Below are positions 8,499 to 20,296 of a DNA stretch of 64,000 nt, piece by piece. The stretch comes from Brachynemurus nebulosus (lineage: Eukaryota > Arthropoda > Insecta > Neuroptera > Myrmeleontidae). The DNA is taken from contig JAPWDM010000001.1 in NCBI GenBank assembly GCA_035578155.1, positions 161,979,498 through 162,043,497 on the forward strand. The letters run 5' to 3'. The notes under the pieces were generated by a model, which saw only the letters and a program-made list of their open reading frames with translations, was not told the DNA's origin and ran no database searches. Position numbers and translations under genes: made by a program. The stretch's first letter is position 1. Every line of letters starts with the position of its first letter.

Positions 8499-11340
8499 TT
8501 CATTATTTTAAAATATTTTGTTACCCTAAATCATAGATAGATACCAGCGAAACACAATTCGATATCGATAATGGAAAGGCTGGGAAACTTTTAAAATTTG
8601 AAAAAATTCAATTTTTTCAAATTTTTTTTATCATTTTGTGTGTCTGCGTTTATATGAACTTTTGAGTGCATATTTCGATAAAATAGACCAAAATGAACAC
8701 TTTTTAAAGAATAAAAAAATCGATATCTCACTTCGTTTCGAGATATCGAACGCGAAAATTAGAAAAATTGGCTTAATTTTAACAACTACGATTACCCCAA
8801 CGCCGTAATTTGAGTGCATATTCTGGTAAAATCGCATAGGTGTAAACACTGTATGACGTAAAAATTATTACATCATCGGTACGGCAACGCGGCTTCGGAC
8901 TCAGTCGGCAGTAACATACGGGGAGGTTCTAAATTTCGTAAACGGTACGGTAACGATAGCGGGAAATCAGAGCGCCATGCATTCTATTGACTTCAGCTTT
9001 ACCCCAGAATGCAAGACGGGTAAAACCACTTCTGAAACGAGAGTAAAGGGCGTTAAGTAATTCGTCACTACGGTTAAATTAAGTTTATTAATAAACTAAA
9101 TACATACAGGACCGAAAGTTGAGTTAGACGGAAGTTAATAATGTGTACTTGAACCTTATAATATTTTCACCAATAAGTAATTTCAGATCTTTTAATACAA
9201 ATTTTCAGGTAAATAAATTTAAGAACGTTCTTGAATTTTCACAATGTTTTTGACATCATAAAGTTCGGTAATATTAATAATAATACAGGTTAAGTATTCT
9301 CAAAAAAAATAAATAAATCTTCAAAAATGCTTTATAAATTGAAGCATAACGGTAAATGTAATGTTACTCATACAATTAATGTTTCTTTTAATAAAAAGAC
9401 GCTTAAGTATCGGAAAACTTAAATTTTGTTACCTCCCTTTGTTATGGGTGATTTACTTGTATTTTATACGGAATTCATCTCGAAACATTGGAGCCCGGAT
9501 GTACTAAAGATGCGGTAATTCAGTTATGCGGTACCAGTTTCCAACCGAAACGATCAATCGGTTCGTTGCAGGCCACAACCTGTCGGCTACACGTGGATCC
9601 ACGGGAAGTTAAGCGGAATCCTCGGGAATAGATCAGTGTTTCAAATTGATAATTCGGCAGCGTTAACCAGAACGATCCAGAATACAACTTTATTGGCGGT
9701 AAATAATCGGTAATCCAGCATATAAATCAATGATTCCAAATCAGCGTTACATCCAATCCATGAAAGGCGAAATCGAATCGAAAAATTGTAGAAAATGCGG
9801 TAAGATTCCAAAAGATCAAAATGTAGAAAATCTCGGAGATAAAAATAATAATAATCTCGAAAAATGCTCGAAAATCCAAAATAGAATGAATGAAGAAAAA
9901 GAAGAAAGGTAAAGAAATAAAAGTCGTCAAGTGCGTGTTTGACACGCATTATTTAGGGCTACTCAAGAATTATGTGTTGTATGTTGTATGAATCATTACA
10001 TGTTGTATGATTAGTAAGAAACCTGCAAAAAAATTTTGATAATTATACCATAGCTACAAGTTAAGGATATTATGGAGGTACTTAAAAATGGTGACAGTCT
10101 TATGAAAATTTGTGCGAATAATGGTTTTTCTAAATTTAATCGACTGTGAAAATTTAAATTAGATTCACTACAGCGTTTAAAAGTTATTGCAGGTTTAATT
10201 TTTGCTCACTTTTAACATGCAGTCTAATTGAGTTTTCAATAGAAACCGAATATAAACCAGCTTTTAATGCTTAGAAAAAATGGTGATAGAGCTCTTGTTT
10301 TTGTTTTAGATGTTAGGAAAAACGCTTATACAACTTTTTTTACCCTCAAATTTACCAAAATAGCCCCTCTAGTAGGTCCGACTCTGGCTTTGTATATATC
10401 AGTAGAAAGCTCTCTAAAAATGAAGTGTTGTGTCAATTTAAAATTTTTCTTTATCTGCCGCAGTTTTCAAGTAATCTAGCAAAATTGAAATTTTACCCTA
10501 ATTTTGAGGGGTAATTTCACTTCTTAAATGGCGACTGTGTCAGATGAAAAAAATCGGGTCCGTTATTTTTGCTTGTACTGCACGTATACGAAGTTTCATC
10601 AAAATTGCGAATTGACAGTTCAAAACCTTTTCTTGTGAGTGAGATTTCTCACCAATTGTAAAAATATCATTTTTAGAAAATAGTATTTATAATTTCGGCA
10701 AACACACCAAAATTTTCCTCAAATCTTATAGACAAAATTTATAACTCTAGTAGGTACCGTCGTCCAAAATCAAGACTTATGTATTTCTAATTGTATTTCT
10801 GACTTGAATTCATGCCTAATAATTACATAAAAAATACAAAAAATTAAATACAATACAAGTTAAAACTTCCAAGATTTTCTTTTTTAAACCAACAAAAATA
10901 TTGGTAAAAAAATACATACAATCCTACAGGTTGCCAATATATATATTTATACTTTACATAATTTTACTTTATGGTATAGAAATGAATTACATCACAACAA
11001 AGTTGATAACTTTTGTTTCCATTCAATATAAAAATGTTAATTGATAAATATTATCTGAATTATACTAAGTGTTGAGAAGTTTTTATTTAATTGTATACGA
11101 CGTTTTTTATAGATTGGAGGATAAAGAAAGAATTATAATTTTTTTTTAAATTCCCCGCCTAAAATTTATCATTTTTTACATAGTACACTTGTGAATTTGT
11201 CAATACAGAAAAATAACTAAATAACATTCTACAATATTTATGATTTTATTTCATTCGCAAGTATTTAAAAAATAATTTTATTACAAGTTTATTACACTTT
11301 TTTCATGTGTATCATATACATATGTTACTTGACATATTGT
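8499..11340. other. Mostly unrecognised, two GC-richer patches
   Basis: Patches at 8870-9060 and 9490-9800 are visibly richer in G+C and CpG than their surroundings but carry no convincing ORF. Overlapping frames at 9641-9949 (minus) and 9730-9912 (plus) are low-complexity and frame-shadowed. A copy of the gtgcgtgt...acacgca motif lies at 9925-9975. If this interval is the interior of the 7750-15177 element, no transposase is recognisable. Confidence 0.4.
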
Positions 11341-11744
11341 CATTTTAAGGTTATTCACTGGGAAAGTTATCGATTAAAATTCGATTTTCGTGTGAACAGC
11401 TCAGACACATGTTGCGTACATTTATGTACAGACACTATCCAGACACAAAAAATTTGTTGAAGTGTGAACAGTAAAGAAATTTATGTCTGACATTTGTGTC
11501 GACATTTTGGTTTCTCGTGTATCCCGGGCCTTAGACAATATTTCTTGAACACTTTTAATTCCCATTTCCACAATTTTCACGATCTACACTAGTAATATTA
11601 TTATAGAGAATCTCATTAAACAAATTTTAAAGCCACTCCAAGATTATTAAACGCCTTAAAACTTATTAAAATATTTAAATAAAATTTAATCTCAAAGAGT
11701 ACATGTCCGCTCCTCGTTAGACACAAGTACCAACCAAGTGCACG

Positions 11745-12170
11745 TATACAACATATAGTCTATCTCTTATATGTTACACTGGTTCCAGTAGTGTAGAGAT
11801 AGATATGTTGTCTCTATTACTCTATGGTAGTATCTCTATACTACTGAAACCAGTGTAACGCCAAAGGACAGAAAGTACCCCACCACTATGTCATATATGT
11901 GCACGCGGAGTTGTGTGTGGTAGTGCAATGGATGGTTGTGTGTATGGGTGTCTTGCATACGCATATAACATAACATGCATGTGGCATGCATCATGTACGT
12001 GAGGTACGTATACCACGTACACCGTGTATAACAATATGACAACAATTGAAACAAACCCATTGATAGCTACTAAATGAATGGCAACATAGTTCTGTAAAAT
12101 GCACATACCTGCCCATAAGTGATTGCAGAAAAGAGATAGTTGTATTCCTTCTTATGTTCTATGGTTCAAA
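11745..12170. repeat. Dispersed repeat with 29-bp stem, partner at 62747-63115
   Basis: It contains a hairpin with arms gttacactggttccagtag (from 11773) and its near-complement ending at 11859. The words tctctatactactgaaacc and cagtgtaac, then tataacaat..gacaacaat and gagatagttgt, occur in the same order and spacing at 62747-63115. Element class is unknown and the borders are approximate. Confidence 0.6.
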
Positions 12171-14368
12171 CCAATAAGTATGTATGGTTTGTATGTATCA
12201 AATCAATAAGTATGTATGTACACACTACCACACACTACCAACAACAACACAATTCTTTAAAAAAAATAATTAAGTATGTACGTTTAATTTACGTATCAAA
12301 GCTATGGTTATGATTTTGTATGATAATGCATGTAGGTACATACTTAAAAAAATTCTTAATTCTGAACACAGAACACTCTTATTATTATCACACAGAATAT
12401 TTATACACTTACATAAGTATTGTTACATTCTCGCATTAATTTTTAATAAAAATATTTCAATTTAATTAAATTTCTTCAAAACGTTAATTTTAATATACAG
12501 TACAATGTGTCCCATTTTACTGTAATCCGAGTTATTCGTACATACGGTGTTTCCTCGCCTAGTTATAAAATGGTCGTGTTCCATTACGGACACACGACAC
12601 TGTGTAACACAATGCATTTCTTTTTTTACAATTTTATGCAAGACTAACCTTTTAATTGCATTTAAAAGCATTTAAAATGTTAGTATTGCAAGAAAATTTT
12701 TTAAAAAAGTAGTTTTTTTGTGAAACATCAAATGCACTAGTCAATGTTGTTTGTGATATCTAAATGGAACACGATCAATATGTATTTTATAAAAGATATT
12801 TACCTCTGACCACGATCGTGCCTCTAAGTTGACATTAGCGACAGATCGTCGATAGAGCTAATAGACAACAAAAAAACTAACGTAGAGCACAATATAATTG
12901 ATGCAAAAAAAAAAAAAATAATTAGCTTTCTTTTATGAAAACGCAAAATTGCTGTAGTCATTTTTTCTTTATGTATTCTTCACATATAATGGTGAAAGTG
13001 TTAATTTATGATTTTTGGCTGGTTTTTTGGCTGGTTTTTATTTTTTAAGTACAGTGAATATACACCCCTCTAGTATATGCATGTGCAACTCATTAATTAT
13101 TTTTTTATATTTTATTATTATTATTACCGATTCCCCCTCTCTCAAATTTTTATAACAGACCAAAGTTATAAGGCTTCTTCGAAGGCCTAATAAGAAAAAG
13201 TATGTATTTTATTTAACAATATTTTCAAACTTTTAAAATAAAATTTGCCCATTTATTGTCAGATTATCACGTTCAAAAAATTAGTTTTTCTACTCCTACT
13301 ATTAAAAGTAACATTTTGTGCACGGCTAACTATATGTAAAAATTAACAATTGCCCACACTGTGCAGAAGTAACAGTGGGAAAATATTTCGCACGGCTTAA
13401 CATAATAAAAAAGTTGGCTATGTCTGATTTAATGAATAGTCATATGTAATTCTAAAAATATTCATATGTATGTTGGTTATTTATTATTGTTTCCATAGTT
13501 TCAAAGTACGCTTTGGCAAAAATTTGAACATCTTACCACTGACATTATAGGCAGCGTGCGAAGTATATGGTGGGGACAATTAAATCGATTGCAGCGTGAG
13601 TAGTGGAGAAAACAAGCATTAATACGGGCTCATATGTGTTTATAGTATAATAAAAAATATTAAATAAAAATATTTACATTGATTCACTTTGATTGTAAAC
13701 GCAGTTGCAACTAATATGTCATTCCTTATTTATCTGTCAACAGTATTAACGACTACACGTTAATCCATAAGTACAGGATTAAAAATATTTGATGTATTTT
13801 AACTCACATAGTCACATGAAATAATGTTTCATAAGGAGTTAAAGTTATTGGTGTTTGTCTTATGACTCTACATTAAACTAAATGACTTATGCCAGCATTT
13901 CTTAATTCTCGAATTTCCCTGACGTACTTCACCGGCACCAGCAACTTTTTCCTCCGCATAGTCCGGGGTTGGAAGGAAATACTGTCTTGATAATTATATC
14001 CATGTTAACGTCGAAAATTGTTTGGTGTTAATTACTTTTTTAATATAACTGTAATACTTCATCCAGTATTTTATTGTTCAAACTGAACAAATAAAATTGT
14101 TCAAATTTATTTATAAAAAAAATTAATTCTAAATAGCAAACATTTGTATTCAGATTTTACGGTTTGTTTAAAAATATTTTAAATTTATTTATTTCCACGG
14201 TTACCATTATTTATATTCGTTAATGAGCCCGGAAAAATGTATATTATAGATGTCGTTACCATCACGCACCCAGCCTATAAATTTAAAAAATTTTTACCAC
14301 TCATTTAAATTTTATTTTAATTATTTATGTTAAATTTTACGAAAAAAAATGTGCTCGTCGAAAAAGTC
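12171..14368. other. No gene recognised; shared block at 12985-13080
   Basis: The stretch is AT-rich. The block starting gtgaaagtgttaatttatga (about 12991) recurs at 30205-30300, followed by similar acagtgaatatac/acagccctct words. A GC-richer patch at 13915-13985 has no ORF. Nothing else is recognised. Confidence 0.4.
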
Positions 14369-14490
14369 TAGTGTAAAATACGTGGGAAAAGCTTATTTCT
14401 CACTCATATGAATTGTTGCACTCTGCGGGCTCGCTCAACAAACTCATATTCGTGAGAAATAAGCCTCTTTTCCCACTTATTGTACAATAT
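14369..14490. repeat. Small palindromic MITE-like hairpin
   Basis: cgtgggaaaagcttatttct then cactcatatga pairs with tcatattcgtgagaaataag and cctcttttcccac. The loop is GC-rich (ctctgcgggctcgctc). Arms are about 45 bp with a few mismatches. No target duplication was identified. Confidence 0.65.
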
Positions 14491-14799
14491 ACTATTTTCT
14501 TCAAAACAATATTGAGTGGATATCTACCTACATAATATTGCTGTAATTATTAGCAATCAAAATTTTTCATTGTTATCTATCGTGTATTTTTAATGTTACA
14601 TTGATTTTTTAATTTGTTGTTTTGGTTACGGGCATTAATTTTAACAATTATTATTATCAGTTAAGTTATATTTAATTATTAATTTAAGTACATATATTAA
14701 TGTACAAGTTTTGTTCCAAATGCAAGCAATTTCTTTTAAAATTTTCAAAAATTTTTCTAAAAATTCCTACTTAATATACTTATTAATTTTATTCGGATA

Positions 14800-15177
14800 T
14801 AAGTATTACCCGAACACTCATTCACTTGAGTGTGTGTTTCACATGTAACTATTATATGAGTGTATTTGTTTGCTGATTCGTATTTGAATTTGTACCAATC
14901 AATTGTGTAAAGTGAGTGAGTGATTCAATTCATTGAATCGACACACAACAGTGAGCGGATTCAAAATATTCAATTCACTAAAAAGAGTGATTATTCCCAT
15001 AACTAGACTATACAAATTATGCCCTGCAATAATTATAGTTGCATTTGCTCAAAAATGGACATTATATTCCATAAATCTCACCCGTCTCATTCCGTTACCT
15101 GCTTCACGAAAAATGTTTACAAACTAGCTTTACGCTTTCTGTAGCGGTAATAATATAACAGTGCTCATTGGTCTGTG
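14800..15177 (+). mobile_element. hAT-type element, right end (family of 22430-22864)
   Basis: From about 15015 the sequence matches 22705-22864 (ctgcaataattatagt, tttgctcaaaaatggac, cccgtctca, cgttacctgcttca, tttacgctttctgtag) and ends cattggtctgtg, the inverse of the 7750 terminus. Upstream, 14805-14960 is rich in cactcattcactt and gtgagtgagtgattcaatt words like those beside the left end. Subterminal motif clusters are a known hAT feature. Confidence 0.6.
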
Positions 15178-15268
15178 GGCTAAAACCATATCATTTTAAA
15201 ATGGTGAAAATTTTTAGGATCAGTTCTTGCTTATACTCTTTAGCCGTGGCTTCGCTTGCGTGTTATTT

Positions 15269-15876
15269 CATTTCGGTACAATACTGCTGTCAGTTTACTA
15301 CTCTTGGTATAAAACCTCTGTAACTGTATTATTTTTGGTATCGAACCGTCACAACCTTACTATTTTTGGTATAGAATTGCTGTGGTCTTACAACTTTTGG
15401 TAAAAAAATTGCAGTAATCATATCACTTTTGGTATAAAATTACTGTGATCTTACTACTTTTAGTATAGAACCGCTGTAATCTTACTATTTTGGTACAGAA
15501 TCGCTGTAACTTTACTACCTTTGGTATAGAATCTCTTTAACATTACTACTTTTGAGAATCGCTATAATTTACTACGTTTGGTATAGAAGCGCTGTAAGTT
15601 TATTACTTTTGGTACAGAACTACTGTAACTTTACTACTTTTGTACAAAATCGCGGTAACTTTACTACCTTTGGTACAGTATCGCTGTAACTTTACTACTT
15701 TTGGTACAGAATCGCGGTAACTTTAGTACATTTGGTATAGAATTGCTGTAACTTTACTACTTTTGGTACAGAATCGCGGTAACTTTTCTACTTTTGGTAC
15801 AGAATCGCGGTAACCTTGCTATTTTGGATATAAAACTAAAATAATTTCGCTATTTTTGATATAAAAATTTGTAAAA
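15269..15876. repeat. 31-bp minisatellite, about 19-20 copies
   Basis: The unit is roughly ggtacagaatcgctgtaac followed by tttactactttt, 31 bp, repeated in direct orientation. The central and right copies are most alike (tggtacagaatcgcggtaac occurs several times), and both edges are degenerate. No ORF runs through it. It could be an internal array of a larger element, but no ends were seen. Confidence 0.85.
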
Positions 15877-16065
15877 TATTTGGATAAAATTACTGAAGAG
15901 GTAAATCGATCTTCGTTAACGATAGGTCCGAAATAATATTTTATTATCTTCAATCTTGAAGATCTTTCTATAGATATAGTTGTAATAGTTTGAACGGTAA
16001 AGTTGATACGAAATTTGTATCTTGTACAAATAAATTACATATTTCTTAATAAATATTGCAATACA

Positions 16066-16309
16066 TAACGTAAAAGCCTCCATTATGGAACGGTATCTAA
16101 TATTGGAACAGTTTTGACATTTACATATTAATGAAGTTATGTCTGAAAGAAACGTCTGATAACAAAAATTATTATTAATAGAATGATTGCTTTTCAATTT
16201 AAATTCACCTCGCATTTAATGTTTCCTTACTTAATTAAAGAAATAAATATGTGAATGTGAAAACTGTTCCAGTATTAGATACCGTTCCATAATGGGGGCT
16301 TTTACGTTA
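16066..16309. mobile_element. 244-bp MITE, second copy, TA-flanked
   Basis: The same family as 4832-5075 in inverse orientation and of identical length. It begins TAACGTAAAAGCCTCCATT and ends aatgggggcttttacgtta. The central gaatgattg/attaataataatttttg block is shared with the first copy, so both derive from one internally deleted source. Confidence 0.85.
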
Positions 16310-16985
16310 TTTATAAAAATGTGATTCTGGAATGCAAATTTCTACGACAAATTTTAATTTCATTAAATAAATCAATATCGTCTTTCACTGATTAAAGGGA
16401 ATCCAGAAATGCGGTGCCAAATGCGGTGCCTCATCTGCACCTCCCTTGGTGTGGCAAATAATTACAGCGCTGAGCTAGGAAGAGACACACAGGACAGTCC
16501 ATGGACAGTCCGGTAACTATCTCTTTCTTTGTGTCTGACGCTTCCACTTACAGGCACTTATATCATTAGGACGCACTCTATTGGTTATATCTCTATGGTT
16601 CCACTTGCGTTTTCTACTACTTACATCTCTGGTGTGAATTAAAAATGAATATTCAAAACCCATTTTTAAAATACGTCTACTATATTTTCTATATATTTAT
16701 TCATAAATATATGTTTATTATATTTTTTCAATACAAGATGTTTTTACTTCTATTTTAGTGATGCATCCTCTTCAAAACAATACCACATTATTCAGGAACA
16801 TTTAATTAAATGTCAGAAGCACGTTTCCGCAACGCATCATCTTATCATTACGTACTTCTTCCCTCTATTACCCGTCTGCTTTTGTACAATGTAGTAAAAT
16901 ATTACGCATTTAACAACATGCTTATATATAATTATTATATAGTGTGTCTACTTAAGTTGGAATCATACGGAAAACTTTTTTATTA
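16310..16985. other. No recognised feature
   Basis: Includes a moderately GC-rich patch (16405-16640) with short direct duplications (aatgcggtgcc twice; ggacagtcc twice). No ORF or terminal structure was recognised. Confidence 0.4.
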
Positions 16986-16987
16986 TT

Positions 16988-18306
16988 AACTGTATGCAAA
17001 AAAGTTATTCTTTATAAAAAGTTCTGCATGGTTTAAAACTTAAAATGAAATCATCAGATATTAAATTTTTTCACTCGTTTACGAGGTTTCACAAAAAATA
17101 TGAACTTTACTCAACAGAACCTTTCTTTTTGGCAATATAAAAAATTATAATGAAAAAAGTTGATCAGAATTCAAAACTACATTCAAATATTGGTCGATAC
17201 TGAAATTTACAAAACTAGAAGTAATTCTAACTAATATTATAAATGCGAAAGTGAGTTTGTTAGCTTGTTTATTTGTTTGATTGACTGGCTTTCACGCCTG
17301 AACAGTTGAACCAATCAGCTTGAAACTTTATACAGACATAGCTTACGGCACAGAAGCGGTTGTAGACTACTTTTTATCTCGGGAAAATATTTCATACCCG
17401 AAGGAAAATATATTAAGTTAGTTGACTATCCAAAAACGGACAATTGATTTCAAACTTTGTATATTGTCAACAGAAGGGATGAAAAGTGACGCAGGCTACT
17501 TTTTACTCCAAAAAATGTCTCAATTCTGTGGAAAAATATATTGTAAATCAAACAAAAAAAAGCTTCTTTGAGTTTGTTCAAACTTAGCATATTGTTAGCA
17601 GAAAGAACGATATACAACGATAAACATAGGTTACTTTTTACCACGAGAAAATATCTCATTGCCGAGGAGAAATGTATTAAGACAACTGACTGTTAAAAAA
17701 ACGGATGATTGATTTCAAACGTTGCATTTTGTTTAAAGAAGGGATGAAAAAGGACAAAGACTACTTTCTACCCCTGGGCATATATAAATCCTGTGGGAAA
17801 TTTTGGGTGGGTCCTATTTTCTTGGGAAAACATATCTGAAACGATCTAAAAAAAAAAACATTATTGACTTCATTCGAAGTTTGCATCTTGTTTAAAGAAT
17901 GTTATAGTCTACTTTTTACCCGGGCAAAGCATTTTATTTCTGTGGGAAAATTCCCAAGAAAAAAGTAACAGTAATTTTCAAGAGCGACGCGATGAAGGTA
18001 CATTTTATACGTTTTAACTAGATGTTATAAAAACCATGCGGGCAAAGTTGCGGCTAAATGCTAGTTTATAATATTTCCAAATAGATTAATTATGTGTAAT
18101 TTTATATGTTTGAATGTAGTTTTCAGTTTTAATCAACTTTCTTCACAAATATTTCGTCGAAAATAAAGGTACTTTACTCTTAAAAAAAATTCATATTTTC
18201 TGACGAAGCTCGTAAACAACTGAAAAATTTTTGTATTTAATGATTTCATTTTCGGTTTTAGACCATGTAGAACTTTTCATGAAGAGTATTTTTTTTCTGT
18301 ACAGTT
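16988..18306. repeat. Foldback repeat, arms about 210 bp
   Basis: 16988-17195 is inverted at 18100-18306. Landmarks are attaactgta, the agttctgcatggt/accatgtagaact pair, aaaatgaaatcat, tttttcactcgtttacgag, gaactttact and the gaattcaaaactacattcaa words. Arms are diverged by roughly 15 percent by eye. The loop holds a separate dispersed repeat (17228-18066). Confidence 0.75.
17228..18066 (+). mobile_element. Dispersed repeat, taatattataaatgcgaaag start, gctagt end
   Basis: It opens with taatattataaatgcgaaag and agtttgttagcttg, and closes with catgcgggcaaagttgcggc and taaatgctagt. This start/end pair is a commonly seen arthropod repeat form. The interior repeats a degenerate unit of about 200 bp marked by actactttttaccc..gggaaaata and gatttcaaactttg. 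No ORF. Class is not assigned here. Confidence 0.6.
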
Positions 18307-18315
18307 AATAATAAT

Positions 18316-18448
18316 AGTATATTACATAACAAGTGTTGTAAGATGCATATTACACACGAGCGAAAAGGGTACGCAAGAGCCGCACAGCGGCGAGTGCGTA
18401 ATTGCGCGAGTGTCTAATATACCTTACAACCGAGTTATGTACTATACT
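18316..18448. mobile_element. 133-bp palindromic MITE
   Basis: agtatattacataac and tgttgtaag at the left are inverted at the right as cttacaac..gttatgtactatact. A GC-rich interior (cgagcgaaaaggg, gccgcacagcggcgag) contrasts with the surroundings. No coding sequence. Confidence 0.65.
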
Positions 18449-18845
18449 TTTTCTACGACTGAAAGAATTTTGGCTAAATAACATACTTAAATTCAATACA
18501 TGTCAAGTACAATAACTACGATATTTATATAATTTGTACATAATATATAATTTCGGCGTGTCCATAACGCTAATGTCACAATTAAAAAACTATAGCAACA
18601 ATAATTTTTATTCATTTATTTTATCCACAACACTCTCATATAATGTAACTCTTAAAAAGAGAGTTGAAGTTGGAACGCTAAAATCTACATTAAAATAAAA
18701 ATGAAGAACCTGTAGAAAAAAGGCGTCAATTTACAAAATATAGAGTCAAAATATCATTTTAAAAATTAAAATAATTTTATTTGTTGACTTACGAAGTACA
18801 ATGGAATTTATATAATTATTATAACAAAAAAATTATAATAAAAAT

Positions 18846-19390
18846 TTATTTATTTAAATAATTATTGATAGAAATTGTAAAATTACATGCATTTAAAGTT
18901 ACAGAAGGACTATTTATATCGAATGTAGTACTTGTAGAGAGATTCTGGTTACTGGTAATGTTGATGGTGACAGTATTATTTGATAACGTTTTGCGATGTA
19001 TGGCATTTGATATTTTTTCTGATACCAAATTTCTATTTTTCATGGAATCGCCAACGTAACCCTCAGCTACTGCTGACGACTTCCAGCCGCCATGCCTTTT
19101 TAATAATTCTAGTAAGTCCGCACCAGCATCGACTAGAATGGTCGCAGATGTATGGCGAAAACAATGGCCAGTGTATTGAGTTGCGTTGGACAAGCCCAGA
19201 TATTCGGCTACTTTTTTGGTATAGCACCCAAGTTATTTATTCCTACGCACTGTTTAGTACATTTTCTATTAATATAATTTACAAAAAATGGTAAATTTTT
19301 ATCGATTCCCTTAGGACGTAGTTCCATGTACTTTTTGGAAGTCGAGTAAAAAGTTTCGGAAACGACAAAAGATCTGTATGTCTTAAAAAA
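18846..19390 (-). pseudogene. Crypton-type tyrosine recombinase, C-terminal domain
   Basis: On the minus strand the upstream segment (19387 to about 19212) reads SKKYMELRPKGIDKNLPFF and then KCTKQCVGINNLGAIPKK. A one-base frame change near 19212 joins it to VAEYLGLSNATQYTG, then the catalytic core HCFRHTSAT (H-x-x-R box), KRHGGWKSS and AEGYVGDS, whose Tyr is the expected nucleophile. Family knowledge: this HxxR...GW...Y layout is the C-terminal half of tyrosine recombinases, and the GWKSS-AEGY form is typical of Cryptons in insects. The tail is Asn/Ser/Thr-rich. Upstream of 19390 a stop closes the frame and the first catalytic Arg region was not found. It is a dead fragment, or one exon with a sequencing indel. 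Confidence 0.75.
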
Positions 19391-20294
19391 TTAAGTGTCA
19401 ACATTTTTTGAATTTTCTATTAAAAAATTGAGGAAAATAGTTTGTTAAACTATAATATTAGTGAAAATAATGAAATTGATGAATCATTTTATTTTTGGCT
19501 GCAAATTTATTCTCGTAAAATGAAAGGAAGATTATGAAAACCACAGAAAATTTTAATGATTGAACGATCTTTTGAAATGTCAATAAAGTAAGAAGATTAA
19601 TGCCAACAATAATAATAATAATGTGCAAACTAGTGAAAATTTTCATATTAATCGATTTATTTTCCTAATTGTTCAAATTGTACTTTTAATTTCAATATAA
19701 ATAAATAAATACAATCATTTTTGAGCTAATTTCACTTACCGCACTGTTATTTTTTGGTTTCCATGGATATAAACAAACGTTCGGAAAATGTACCTTACCA
19801 GTATTGTCAACAACATCGGTAAATGCATGAAAATACATGATCGTGCAAAAAAATCTTTTCCATGTAAGGATTTCAACTTATGTAGATACACTGTATAAAA
19901 TTCACTGACGACTGACAACTGACAATGGTCCTGTCTGAATCATAAACATTTTCACTCACTTTATTTCAACTTGTCTTCTAGCTATTCCTATTCATTATGC
20001 CCTTTATTTCCCTTAAGTAATTACAAATATTTGGATAATGTGTTCGTCGCTTACGCTTATGCGTGTAATTTATGTAGTATCCTAGCTATACGCTCTGTTT
20101 ACCGAATGTCTTTTTCTCTCTTGAATTTGCTCTGTTTCTGTAACCTAAGTATGTAGGTATTGAGATACTTTTTTTTGTTTTTCACTATAGAAAATAATGA
20201 CCATTTTTGCATACTAAAAGAAATTTATATCAGTTTAAAATTTAGTTTATTTCCTTAAAGAATTATTGCAATTTCAACTGTATTAATTCCTAAG
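19391..20294. other. No recognised feature
   Basis: No further recombinase segment could be read upstream of the Crypton remnant. Short open frames at 19458-19646 and 19736-19918 (minus) show no family resemblance. Confidence 0.4.
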
Positions 20295-20296
20295 TA

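Noticed and set aside
15269..15876. CRISPR-like regular repeat
   Set aside because: Direct 31-bp units abut without unique spacers, and the genome is eukaryotic; it is a minisatellite.
15916..16215. 99-codon minus-strand ORF
   Set aside because: Half of it lies in the 244-bp MITE whose sister copy at 4832 does not keep the frame.
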